Assembly: GCA_913052485.1 (NCBI GenBank)
Contig: CAJXDN010000001.1
Coordinates: forward strand, 66,444 to 130,443
From: an uncultured Flammeovirgaceae bacterium
Lineage (GTDB): Bacteria; Bacteroidota; Bacteroidia; Cytophagales; MED-G16
Reading direction: 5' to 3'
DNA: 64,000 bases
Shown here: piece by piece, positions 21,801 to 30,956 of the stretch
How the letters are laid out: the number at the start of each line of letters is the position of its first letter
Numbering within the stretch: the first letter of the stretch is position 1
Position numbers and translations under genes: made by a program
Notes under the pieces: generated by a model
Databases searched by the model: none
What the model was told of the DNA's origin: nothing
What the model saw: only the letters and a program-made list of their open reading frames with translations

Positions 21801-23054
21801 AGTGACTTACCTAACGTTAACATATGGGATATGAAGATAAAGGATCAAGGTCAAGTTGTGCTATCTACCTACGGTAGAGGGATATGGACTGCAACACTTG
21901 ATGACCTGAAAAGCTTCGTTCCAAAACCAGCAACACTCCGACCAATTATCTTGGAGGCATCGCAATCGGATAGGGAAGATGCTTACGAAATAAATTTAAA
22001 AGTTGATCTAACCTCAGTGTATGATTCATTAGAAATATTTGCTAACGACGTAAAGAGAGGTACGTTTTTTGATACAGATCCTGTTGGAGAGAGAGACTAC
22101 ATGATTGGTGTCAACGACTTTGGTGACTATGAGTTAAAGGCAGTTGGATACGAGAACGGTTTACAGTATCCATCTAAAGTCTTTGAGGTTATTGTAAACC
22201 CTGTTCTCGCCCCAAGGACTGAGTACAGCACCATCTTTAGTGATTTAGTCGGAGATGAGTTCTATTTGGATAGGTTTAGGATTGGAACACAAGGAGGATT
22301 TGAGGGTAGGCAATTACATACAGAGCACCCATACGCGTCTGCAGTATCACAAGGTATTGATGGTAACCAAGGGTACAGCTTAGTGGCAATGTTAAATATT
22401 CCAATAATAGTAACTGATTTTACTCCATCTATAAGGTTCAATGAGATAGCAATCGTAGAAACTGGTACATCTGGCACATCTTACGGGGACTATGAATTCT
22501 GGGATTATGTAATTGTAGAGGCTTCAAAAGACGGATCATACTGGAAAGAAATTGTTGACGGTTATGACGCAGATGCTCACGCGGACTGGAGATCGGCTTA
22601 TAATAGTGGTGCTTTTGGATCTCCTGACTTAATAAAAGATAGACAGATTAATTTCAAACCGCACTTTAATGAAGGTGATACAGTCAAGGTAAGATTTAGA
22701 TTGTACTCAGATCCTCTCACAGTCGGTTGGGGATGGATGATTGATGACCTATATATCCAAAAGGAAACTCCCGTAGTTCAGGGAATAGAATATACTAAGT
22801 TAGATGAGAAAATATCAGTTTTCCCAAATCCTACTGTTGGTGAGTTTGGTATTAAATTTAATGATACATGGAGAGGAGATGTGTGGTGTCAGATAACAGA
22901 TGTTTTTGGAAGGCCCGTGTATAGTAATATTTTAAATAACAGAAACGGTTCCTCATCTCATGAAATAGACATATCTTCAAGAAATGATGGGTTATATCTG
23001 ATACAGCTAGTACAAGGTGATAAGAAATCAATGTTTAAACTAATCAAAGAATAG
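18801..23054 (+). CDS. Large VPS10/BNR-repeat (sortilin-like beta-propeller) surface protein with lipobox-like N-terminus and T9SS type A sorting domain
   Basis: N-term MLRKSFILFSLIILFNSCNNNN; repeated BNR Asp-box motifs (TTDEGVTWNS, STNSGETWTN, SDDGGSTWNE, SYDGGTTWNL, STDKGQSWHK); C-term ISVFPNPTVGEFGIKFN...GLYLIQLVQGDKKSMFKLIKE. Confidence 0.9.
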   Translation: MLRKSFILFSLIILFNSCNNNNRDEILDRKQSKKKSIEVGNLKFDGPEKYMYYHAAVKHGNIDLSEPSIHDQYRPGYKDIELNKSLRRLVDNSVFTNRTKSDNNLTFSNYAEEKATFTERGPYNVPGRTRGLIVDESDPTGNTWITGSIGGGLWKTTDEGVTWNSISNDMDNLAISWIAQSSSKPSTIYAGTGEEWVRNLDAIGGAGIYKSTNSGETWTNISPRDDQGYVNLEFSNISRVIVDPDNPDIVLVSTYGSRNTGSRIYRSDDGGSTWNERYSITYGESTTGVQQIISAPNDFSIQYAAINGIGVLRSVDGGISWSNPGGVGLAPGVSYDNADGIINAGAGGSFGRIELAVSHQNPNTVYGAIVGTNASYLRVSYDGGTTWNLLRNDDNTDDDWLDNLGWWGNTITLNPFNDSIIYYGSQDAAKARVLPDTGTKFSGSTTKVTFSNPSQYLDLVNIWGGSALGSGTEWADNSENPQIVDVEIRFGPNKVQKAYRFSVPEGSTSGVPHSDYIYQDVVEVPFEVWNISADPEEQLTVSFRDNNNDGKFSLVSDYTQSREYIFPQNVKYDQNMQQAEIYGDGTPDNAESAFGQLYKSMFLIWPHLQAGKFWSDVGVPEASIKIELIAADYSTLKKSEQLVTNYYGNGGDATVNRNVHVDHHKFGSIIDSETDSTFRVYLTTDGGVYNTVSGKDPGSDGDFKQAGVTNNSTWFIPAGGYNTTTFYGADKITGVDSYIGGAQDNGTFGSLNDPNTSSTTNYNYLIGGDGFEVVAHFTDPDKMFGCSQFNYCFYTHDGGSSWRNISGQFLGSGPFISRNSTSYQLPDLLVTVDDLGVNISEDFGETWNHTSIAGFGNSFWSGADVEVSLANPRYIWAGGRMGTTGDIFVSADYGQSFTAVNDFGNVGTITGLYSHPTEDSTAYVLFGFKNFAKIIETKDLGQTWNDISGFNDSDFSTTGFPDVAVYSFLVMPYDTNIMWAGTEIGLFESTDKGQSWHKVVSDLPNVNIWDMKIKDQGQVVLSTYGRGIWTATLDDLKSFVPKPATLRPIILEASQSDREDAYEINLKVDLTSVYDSLEIFANDVKRGTFFDTDPVGERDYMIGVNDFGDYELKAVGYENGLQYPSKVFEVIVNPVLAPRTEYSTIFSDLVGDEFYLDRFRIGTQGGFEGRQLHTEHPYASAVSQGIDGNQGYSLVAMLNIPIIVTDFTPSIRFNEIAIVETGTSGTSYGDYEFWDYVIVEASKDGSYWKEIVDGYDADAHADWRSAYNSGAFGSPDLIKDRQINFKPHFNEGDTVKVRFRLYSDPLTVGWGWMIDDLYIQKETPVVQGIEYTKLDEKISVFPNPTVGEFGIKFNDTWRGDVWCQITDVFGRPVYSNILNNRNGSSSHEIDISSRNDGLYLIQLVQGDKKSMFKLIKE

Positions 23055-23057
23055 TTA

Positions 23058-23777
23058 CTATTTCTTTATCTTAATCCTTTTCAAGGAAACTCTCCTAAAT
23101 TTTATGTTTACTAATTCCACTCCTAGTGTAAAGAATAGTGAGAAGTAGATAAATCCTTTCGGGATATCAATATGAGCAGCTTCCAAAATTAGTGTGAAGC
23201 CAATAAGAATCAGAAAACATAGTGCTAGTATTTCAAGCGATGGGTATCTGTCAATTATGTCACTTATTTTGGAGGAGTAGAAAATCATAAAAAGAATTGA
23301 TATGACCACTGCTATAACCATTACTAGTAAAATTTCTGTTAACCCAATAGCAGTTAGTATTGAATCAACTGAAAAAACAAAATCAACAGCTACTATCTGC
23401 CAAATTACCGACTTAAAACTTACAGACTTAGACACCGAAATACTTTCGTCAAAGTTGCCATTAATTTTATGAGATATCTCTAAGACACTCTTAAAAATAA
23501 GAAAACCTCCTCCTAATAAAAGAATAAGGTCCTTAATGCTAAAATTCATGAAAATTGGTTTTGTTAATCCAATAAACCAGGTCAGACCTAATAACATAAT
23601 TATTCTTAATACCAATGCAAGAAGTAGTCCAGTAACACGAGCTTTATGTCTACTCTCTTTTTCAACCTTATTAGTGACAATAGATATGAAAATGATATTA
23701 TCAATTCCAAGAATAATCTCAATAATCGTTAGGGTAAAAAGTGCTACATATGTCTCTAGTTGAAAAAATATTTCCAT
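23058..23777 (-). CDS. TerC family integral membrane protein
   Basis: LTIIEIILGIDNIIFISI; IWQIVAVDFVFSVDSILTAIGLT. Confidence 0.93.
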   Translation of the reverse strand: MEIFFQLETYVALFTLTIIEIILGIDNIIFISIVTNKVEKESRHKARVTGLLLALVLRIIMLLGLTWFIGLTKPIFMNFSIKDLILLLGGGFLIFKSVLEISHKINGNFDESISVSKSVSFKSVIWQIVAVDFVFSVDSILTAIGLTEILLVMVIAVVISILFMIFYSSKISDIIDRYPSLEILALCFLILIGFTLILEAAHIDIPKGFIYFSLFFTLGVELVNIKFRRVSLKRIKIKK

Positions 23778-23863
23778 TTGATTATAAATTAATTTATATT
23801 AAAAATTGAGAACATTTTTGTTTACTTTGGCATCTAATTTAGTAGACGAAATTAATTATTTAA

Positions 23864-24547
23864 ATGAATAATATAATAGAAGTTAAAGATATTTCTAGAC
23901 ATTACAGTGTCGGGAAACAAACTGTAAAAGCTCTCGATTCGATAACTGTTGATATAAAAAGAAATGAATATGTTTCTTTTATGGGAGCCTCAGGGTCAGG
24001 TAAGTCGACATTGATGAATATTATAGGATGTCTTGACTCTCCAACAGGGGGTAGGTATAAATTAAATAATAAGGACGTCAGTAATATGACAGAAAATGAG
24101 CTTGCTGATATTAGAAATAAAGAGATTGGATTTGTGTTTCAGACATTTAACCTACTTCCAAGGGCATCCGCTCTCGATAATGTATCACTTCCACTTGTGT
24201 ACGCAGGTTATTCATCATCCGAGAGAAAAGAGTTAGCTATGAGTGCACTAAAAGATGTAGACCTCGTAGATAGGGCAACTCACAAACCAAACGAATTGTC
24301 TGGAGGTCAGAGACAACGTGTCGCTATAGCTAGGGCATTGGTTAATAATCCTAGCATAATCCTAGCGGATGAGCCTACAGGTAATTTAGATAGTAAAACT
24401 TCTTACAGTATCATGGATTTATTCTCTGACCTTCACGAGAAAGGTAATACAATAATTATGGTGACACACGAGGAAGACATAGCTAAGTACTCAAAGAGAA
24501 CTGTTAGGTTGAGGGATGGTCTAATATCTTCTGATAAGAAAAATTAA
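23864..24547 (+). CDS. ABC transporter ATP-binding protein (MacB/LolD type)
   Basis: Walker [10 protein letters not shown], signature [15 protein letters not shown], Walker [13 protein letters not shown]. Confidence 0.95.
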   Translation: MNNIIEVKDISRHYSVGKQTVKALDSITVDIKRNEYVSFMGASGSGKSTLMNIIGCLDSPTGGRYKLNNKDVSNMTENELADIRNKEIGFVFQTFNLLPRASALDNVSLPLVYAGYSSSERKELAMSALKDVDLVDRATHKPNELSGGQRQRVAIARALVNNPSIILADEPTGNLDSKTSYSIMDLFSDLHEKGNTIIMVTHEEDIAKYSKRTVRLRDGLISSDKKN

Positions 24548-24553
24548 AAATTA

Positions 24554-25606
24554 ATGAAAGTTAATATTTTAACCACTAAGAAATCTAAGTTATCTGCTGT
24601 TGATTTATCTAATTTAGGGTTTTGTAAATATTATTCAGATCATATGTTTATTGCCAACTATGAGGGTGGTGAGTGGAAAGATTTTAGAATAACTCCTTTT
24701 GAAGATATGAAATTGTCACCCGCATGTACTACTCTCCATTATGGTCAAACAATATTTGAGGGTTTGAAAGCTTATAAAAATGCAGATAATGAAATTTTGA
24801 TATTTAGGGCTCAAAAAAATGCCCAGAGATTTAATAAGAGTGCAGATAGAATGTGTATGCCCTCACTGCCAGAGGATATATTTATTAATTCTATAAATGA
24901 GCTATTAAAAGTCGATATAGACTGGGTACCTAAGGAGAAAGATTCATCTCTATACATACGACCATTTATGTTTGCTCAGGATCCATATATAGGTATTAAA
25001 CCAGCAGAAAAATATATTTTCATGATAATCTGTGGTATGGCTGGTGGATATTATTCAGAGCCAGTAAATGTTAAAATTGAGACTAAATATACAAGGGCTG
25101 TCTCTGGTGGTGTTGGATATGCAAAGACTGCAGCAAACTACGCTGCAGCATTATATCCTGCAGTAATATCTCAGGGCGAGGGATATCATCAATTGATATG
25201 GACTGATGGGATAAAACATGAGTACGTTGAGGAGTCTGGTACAATGAATTTATTTTTTGTGATTGATGGTAAGTTATTGACACCTCCACTAGGTGATACT
25301 GTATTGGATGGAGTCACTAGAGATAGCGTTATTTCCCTATGTGAAAGCCTTGGTATAAATCTGGAAATAAGAAAGATCTCTGTAAAAGAAATTATTTCTT
25401 CTATTGAGGATGGGAGTTTGACAGAGGCATTTGGTACAGGTACTGCAGCAACAATTGCTCCAATTAAAATGATTGGTTATAAATTAAAGAAATATAAAAT
25501 ACCAGAAGTGCCTAATTCATTAGCTCTCAAGATATTAGATAAATTAAACGATATTAAATATGGATTAGGTGAAGATATATTTAATTGGGTACATAAATTA
25601 ATGTAA
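24554..25606 (+). CDS. ilvE: Branched-chain amino acid aminotransferase
   Basis: TTLHYGQTIFEGLKAYKN; VGYAKTAANYAAAL; EYVEESGTMNLFFVIDG; EAFGTGTAATIAPI. Confidence 0.94.
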   Translation: MKVNILTTKKSKLSAVDLSNLGFCKYYSDHMFIANYEGGEWKDFRITPFEDMKLSPACTTLHYGQTIFEGLKAYKNADNEILIFRAQKNAQRFNKSADRMCMPSLPEDIFINSINELLKVDIDWVPKEKDSSLYIRPFMFAQDPYIGIKPAEKYIFMIICGMAGGYYSEPVNVKIETKYTRAVSGGVGYAKTAANYAAALYPAVISQGEGYHQLIWTDGIKHEYVEESGTMNLFFVIDGKLLTPPLGDTVLDGVTRDSVISLCESLGINLEIRKISVKEIISSIEDGSLTEAFGTGTAATIAPIKMIGYKLKKYKIPEVPNSLALKILDKLNDIKYGLGEDIFNWVHKLM

Positions 25607-26686
25607 TGAATATTGATCAAATTAATGAGTTAATCAACCGAGCCTCTGCACTAAGAGGCTATCTTTGACTATGACAAGAGAAAAGAATTAATTAATTCTA
25701 AAGAAAAAAAATCTGCGGAGTCTGATTTTTGGGATAATAGAGATAAAGCCGAGAAGACTCTAAAAGAAATATCCTCAAACAAGTTGTGGACAGATGCTTA
25801 CGATGAGGTGTTATCTTCAGTATCTGACCTAGAAACCTTACACGAATTTTATCAGAGTGGTGAAGTAGATGAGGATGAATTAGCTGATGAGTATAGTAAG
25901 TCTCTTGAGAAATTAGAAAATCTCGAATTCAAAAAAATGTTATCTAGTAAAGAGGATCAGATGAGTGCAATACTTGAAATTAATCCTGGAGCTGGAGGTA
26001 CGGAGAGTCAAGACTGGGCAAGTATTTTAATGAGGATGTATATCATGTGGGCCGAATCTCAAAATTTCAATGTTAAGAAAGTTAATGTCCAACCTGGAGA
26101 GACAGCTGGGATTAAGTCAGCCATCTTAGGTATTGAAGGTGAATTTGCTTACGGAAATTTAAAATCAGAAATTGGTGTCCATAGGTTAGTTAGAATTTCT
26201 CCTTTTGACTCTGGTGCAAGACGACATACCTCCTTTGCCTCAGTATTTGCTTACCCTGAGGTTGATGAGACAATTGAAATTAATATAAACCCGGCAGATA
26301 TAGTTTGGGAGACATTTCGTGCCAGTGGTGCTGGGGGACAGAGTGTAAATAAAATAGAATCTGCTGTTAGGTTAAAACACGAACCATCAGGTCTGATTAT
26401 TGAGTGCCAGCAGGAGAGGAGTCAAATTTTGAATAAAGAAAAAGCGATGAATATGCTTAAATCAAAACTTCACCAAATTGAAGTGGACAAAGTAAATAAA
26501 GAAAAAGATGAGAGGGATAGTACAAAACTTAAGATAGATTTCGGCTCACAGATAAGAAATTACGTATTACATCCTTATAAGATGATAAAAGATGTTAGAA
26601 CAGGTATTGAGAGAGGAGATGTCAATAATGTACTTGACGGAGATATTGATGAATTCATTAAGGCCTTCCTTCTAAACAAAAAATAA
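25606..26686 (+). CDS. prfB: Peptide chain release factor 2, expressed by programmed +1 frameshift at in-frame TGA 25666-25668
   Basis: 5' ORF MNIDQINELINRASALRGYL then TGA; +1 frame continues as DYDKRKELINSKEKKSAESDFWDNRDKAEKTLKEISSNKLWTDAYDEV... Shift site AGAGGC TAT CTT TGA C. RF2 motif ASGAGGQSVNK. ORF track lists only 25784..26686. Confidence 0.96.
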
Positions 26687-26691
26687 TTTTT

Positions 26692-28197
26692 ATGTCTAAA
26701 AAGAAGGTAATTGTTGTAGGTGCTGGAATAAATGGTCTTGTAATATCAAATTATTTATCTAGAGATAATTTTGATGTGTTGTTGCTAGAGAAATCAGATA
26801 GGGTAGGTGGTGCATGTGTCTCTGACTCTGTGAACATCAACAACGATAAAGCTTCATTTGCAAAGGGCGCGACAGTTTTGGGAATGATGCCAGATTTTAT
26901 TTTTAATGAAACTGGCTTATCTGATAAGGTACAAATATTTTCTCCTGATTTTCAGAAAATAGTATATTATGAGAGTGACGACACAGTTCTAAATATCTAT
27001 AAAGACCCTAAAGAGTTATCTAAAGAATTACATGATAAGGTTGGAGAGACTGGGGATATATTGGGATTTAGAAATGATGAGAATAAAGTTATAGAATTCC
27101 TCAGAGAGGGATACAGGAGAGGGACACCACCAAATATAGAAGATGCGTATAGAAAGTTAGGTAAGAATCTCGTTAACCTTTGGATTAAAGGTACAGCTAG
27201 AAATCTATTGGACCATTATTTTACATCAGATAAGACTAAATTATATATGGGAATGACTGTAATTGAAAGTAGTCCAGAATCTATAGACTCTCAGGGTTCA
27301 GCTTTTACTATTCCCTTGATGGACTCCGGATCAGTTTTTGATGGTTATTGGGGTTATGTTAAGAAAGGAATATGGCAGATTACTGAGCAGCTTGAAAAAA
27401 TTAATGTATCACATGGAGTAAAAATTAAAACCTCAGCTGAAATAAATAGAATTGATGAGATATCAAAGAAGGTTATACTTGATAACGGTGATGAGTATAG
27501 TTATGATGTCCTAGTATTTGCAACAGATCCGGTGACACCGTCTAAATTTTTAGATGATCAAAGTTTAAACGATTCTCTAAAATCAAAAAAAAATATTGGT
27601 ACAAGTGGAAAAGTTACTGCTTTCTTTAAGAATAAAGTAGAGTGGAGAGATCATAGTGATAGTGATAAATCATTGAGTTCATTTAGATTTATTTTTTCTG
27701 TAGATAATCTTGATGAGTTCGAGCATCGCAGTATTAACTCTCTGCATGGAGTAAGTGACTATGAGCCAGGTTATATTCAGGTCTATTGTGAGGGTGCAGC
27801 CCAGAGACGTTTAGGAAATCACGAAAAGTATGATAAGCTGATTTTCTTCACAAAAAATATTTCATTTGAAAAACCAGGAAGTGATTTGGATGAAGTTCAT
27901 GAAAAAATAAAACAAAAAGTATTTCAATATATCACAAATCCTTCAGACTGTGTTCATAGCGTCTTCTTAACACCAAAAGATATGAAAAATGAGTTCTATT
28001 TTCCTGGAGGAAATATCGACCATGTCATGCTCACAAAAGGTCAAAATTTTTATACTAGGAATTACAGGTTATCTGAAAATTTAAATTTTTATAATCTTGG
28101 TAACTATCAGGATATTTTCTATTGTGGGGCAGGTTCTTACCCCTGCGGCAGCGTCGCTGGAACTCCAGGTTACATGTGCTATAAACAGATAAAATAG
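26692..28197 (+). CDS. NAD(P)/FAD-dependent oxidoreductase (phytoene desaturase/PYROXD2-like)
   Basis: VIVVGAGINGLVISNYLSRDNFDVLLLEKSDRVGGACVS; C-terminal DIFYCGAGSYPCGSVAGTPGY. Confidence 0.88.
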   Translation: MSKKKVIVVGAGINGLVISNYLSRDNFDVLLLEKSDRVGGACVSDSVNINNDKASFAKGATVLGMMPDFIFNETGLSDKVQIFSPDFQKIVYYESDDTVLNIYKDPKELSKELHDKVGETGDILGFRNDENKVIEFLREGYRRGTPPNIEDAYRKLGKNLVNLWIKGTARNLLDHYFTSDKTKLYMGMTVIESSPESIDSQGSAFTIPLMDSGSVFDGYWGYVKKGIWQITEQLEKINVSHGVKIKTSAEINRIDEISKKVILDNGDEYSYDVLVFATDPVTPSKFLDDQSLNDSLKSKKNIGTSGKVTAFFKNKVEWRDHSDSDKSLSSFRFIFSVDNLDEFEHRSINSLHGVSDYEPGYIQVYCEGAAQRRLGNHEKYDKLIFFTKNISFEKPGSDLDEVHEKIKQKVFQYITNPSDCVHSVFLTPKDMKNEFYFPGGNIDHVMLTKGQNFYTRNYRLSENLNFYNLGNYQDIFYCGAGSYPCGSVAGTPGYMCYKQIK

Positions 28198-28202
28198 AAT
28201 CC

Positions 28203-29441
28203 TTATATAAGTGATCTCATTAATGACTGAAGATACCATTTCTTGAATTTCTCTAATCCAATTTCCATATCAGATAAGGGTCCTGGTATATATTTTTTCG
28301 AGAGTACACCTTTCTGATTGTCTTCAATAATTTTCTTATCTGCTATTGTTGTTCTATCCCACATCCATATAAGATTATCCAGGTTATAATCTACTCCCTC
28401 AGTTGCATTTTTATCGACTAACCACATAATCTCAACATCAGTTTTCATGGGTCCTCTTGGTATAAAAGTAAATGTAGTAGCAAAATCATTTGACATTAAT
28501 AAACTATTAAATGGAGATGTCCCAATTGTGGTATATCCTCCGTCATAATTATTAAACTTACCCATCAACTTTGAGGCTGGCTTACCATTTTTAGTTTCTG
28601 ATAATCGATCATCACTGAATGGTGTTCTCTCAGCACTTCTGTAGAAATTTGTAAATTTTTTTTCGGAATATTCTCCAACCAGATATCCCATCTCCTTTGT
28701 TTTTTTATTCCAAACTCTAAGCTTCTCAGAAAATTCTTTAGATTCTGGACCTGTATTATTTCCAGCCCCGTAAGCCTGGATATAATCATTTGTGTGAATT
28801 TGACAATATTCAGGGTGAGCTGTCTGACAATGATAACACTCGTGAAAATTATCCAGAGTAAGTTTCCAGTTTCCATTAGTTGGATATGTTTTTCTATATG
28901 CAATTTTTGCATCTTTCAATCCATGTAATTTTATAAAATCTTTTGTTGGACTTATAAAATCATCAAAGCTATCAGGTTTATCAGATAAATTTATAAAAAT
29001 TAAACCTTCAAAATTTTTGGAATTACATTTATGAAGTCCCCATTCATCTTTATTAAAATTTTCAGGCATCATTCTCGCCTTAACTAAATTTCCTTCTAGG
29101 TCATATACCCAAGAATGATATGGACAAATTAATTTATTTTTTTTTCCTTCTTTTTCTAAACATATGTGGGAGCCCCTGTGTCTACATACATTGTAAAAAC
29201 AGTTAACTTTTTGATTGTTTCCTCTGATTACAATTATAGACTCATCACCCACATTAAAGAGAAAATAATCTCCCTTTTTTGGTATTCGAGATTCATGTCC
29301 TACAAAAATCCACTGATTAAAAAAGATGTTTTTCAAATCAATATCATAAATTTCTTTATCAATGTAGAAAGATTGATCAAGTGGAAAATTATCTTTCTGT
29401 TTTTTGATCATATCAACTAATTTAGATTTCATTCTTATCAT
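28203..29441 (-). CDS. Rieske 2Fe-2S aromatic-ring-hydroxylating/quaternary-amine oxygenase, alpha subunit
   Basis: Rieske motif CRHRGSHICLEKEGKKNKLICPYHSW; catalytic iron motif LDNFHECYHCQTAHPEY. Confidence 0.92.
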   Translation of the reverse strand: MIRMKSKLVDMIKKQKDNFPLDQSFYIDKEIYDIDLKNIFFNQWIFVGHESRIPKKGDYFLFNVGDESIIVIRGNNQKVNCFYNVCRHRGSHICLEKEGKKNKLICPYHSWVYDLEGNLVKARMMPENFNKDEWGLHKCNSKNFEGLIFINLSDKPDSFDDFISPTKDFIKLHGLKDAKIAYRKTYPTNGNWKLTLDNFHECYHCQTAHPEYCQIHTNDYIQAYGAGNNTGPESKEFSEKLRVWNKKTKEMGYLVGEYSEKKFTNFYRSAERTPFSDDRLSETKNGKPASKLMGKFNNYDGGYTTIGTSPFNSLLMSNDFATTFTFIPRGPMKTDVEIMWLVDKNATEGVDYNLDNLIWMWDRTTIADKKIIEDNQKGVLSKKYIPGPLSDMEIGLEKFKKWYLQSLMRSLI

Positions 29442-29516
29442 AATATTGTAGGGCTATTATAATTTTATTTAGGCTAGTTTTCCAGTATTTCTTAATAAAT
29501 ATTATTAATTTATAGA

Positions 29517-30956
29517 ATGGGAGAAAAGAAACTACCAACTATAATTCAGTCACTAATACCTATTATTTTTTTAATAATTTTATTAATTATTAACGTATCA
29601 ATCTTTGGAGATGATTCACTAGATGGAAGTATTCAAATAGTACTGATACTATCATCAGCAGTAGCTGCATCAATTGCATTTGATTTAGGATTTACATGGA
29701 AGGAAATTCAATCTGGTATTTTGAAGAGTATTAACTCATCGATGGCATCTATACTTATCTTATTTCTAGTTGGATCCCTTGCAGGTTCCTGGCTACTAAG
29801 TGGTATAGTTCCCGCATTTATATATTATGGAATTCAAATTTTAAATCCTAATGTATTTCTTTTTGCTGCTTGTATCATTTGTATTATTGTTTCAATGGCA
29901 ACAGGAAGTTCCTGGACCACTTCAGCAACAATAGGAATAGCTTTGATCGGAATAGGAAAGGCTTTGAATATTTCTGACGGACTTATTGCTGGTGCTATTC
30001 TGAGTGGTGCATATTTTGGCGATAAAATGTCACCCTTATCAGACACAACTAATCTTGCTCCAGCAATGGCGGGTTCAGATCTGATCTCACACATAAAATA
30101 CCTTACAATTACTACCGTACCATCAATAGTAATATCTCTTATAATTTTTATTTTTTTAGGTTTAAATATTAATTCTAGTATTGAAAATGATAATGCATTA
30201 CTGATATCAAATATTATATCCGAAAAATTTTATATAAGTCCAGTATTATTTATTGTACCTCTATTTGTAATTTTTTTAATTTATAAAAAAGTAAAGGCTG
30301 TTCCCTCGCTCTTCCTTGGAGTAATTTTAGGTGCTGTATTTGCTTTAATTTTTCAAACAAATTTAGTAATTGAGGTTTCTGACTTCAAGGGTGAAACTTG
30401 GATTTCTCTTTTTTCAGGTATAATGAAATCATTATATGGATCAATACAAATAGAAACATCAAATGAGTTAGTAAATGAGTTATTATCATCTGACGGTATG
30501 TATGGTATGATGAAGACTATATGGCTTGTAATATCAGCTATGATATTTGGGGGTGTAATGGAAAAAGCTGGATTTCTTAATAAAATCTCATCCTTTATAA
30601 TTGATAAGGTAAATTCTACAGGGTCACTTGTTGCGTCAACATCAGGCACGTGTGTATTCTTCAATTTAACTGCCTCAGATCAGTATCTTTCAATAGTTAT
30701 CCCAGGCAAAATGTATTCTAAAATATATAAGGAAAAAGGATTAGCTCCTGAAAATTTAAGTAGAACGTTAGAAGATAGTGGAACTGTTACCTCTGTTTTA
30801 GTTCCTTGGAATACGTGTGGTGCTTATCATGCATCTGTCTTAAATGTTCCAACTTTAATGTATCTGCCTTATTGTTTCTTTAGTCTTCTGAGTCCTTTGA
30901 TGACAATACTTGTCGCTTACCTAAGGATTAAAATTAAAATATTAAAATCTAAGTAA
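29517..30956 (+). CDS. nhaC: NhaC-type Na+/H+ antiporter
   Basis: Multiple TM segments; SMATGSSWTTSATIGIALIGIG; AGAILSGAYFGDKMSPLSDTTNLAPAMAG; EDSGTVTSVLVPWNTCGAY. Confidence 0.93.
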   Translation: MGEKKLPTIIQSLIPIIFLIILLIINVSIFGDDSLDGSIQIVLILSSAVAASIAFDLGFTWKEIQSGILKSINSSMASILILFLVGSLAGSWLLSGIVPAFIYYGIQILNPNVFLFAACIICIIVSMATGSSWTTSATIGIALIGIGKALNISDGLIAGAILSGAYFGDKMSPLSDTTNLAPAMAGSDLISHIKYLTITTVPSIVISLIIFIFLGLNINSSIENDNALLISNIISEKFYISPVLFIVPLFVIFLIYKKVKAVPSLFLGVILGAVFALIFQTNLVIEVSDFKGETWISLFSGIMKSLYGSIQIETSNELVNELLSSDGMYGMMKTIWLVISAMIFGGVMEKAGFLNKISSFIIDKVNSTGSLVASTSGTCVFFNLTASDQYLSIVIPGKMYSKIYKEKGLAPENLSRTLEDSGTVTSVLVPWNTCGAYHASVLNVPTLMYLPYCFFSLLSPLMTILVAYLRIKIKILKSK

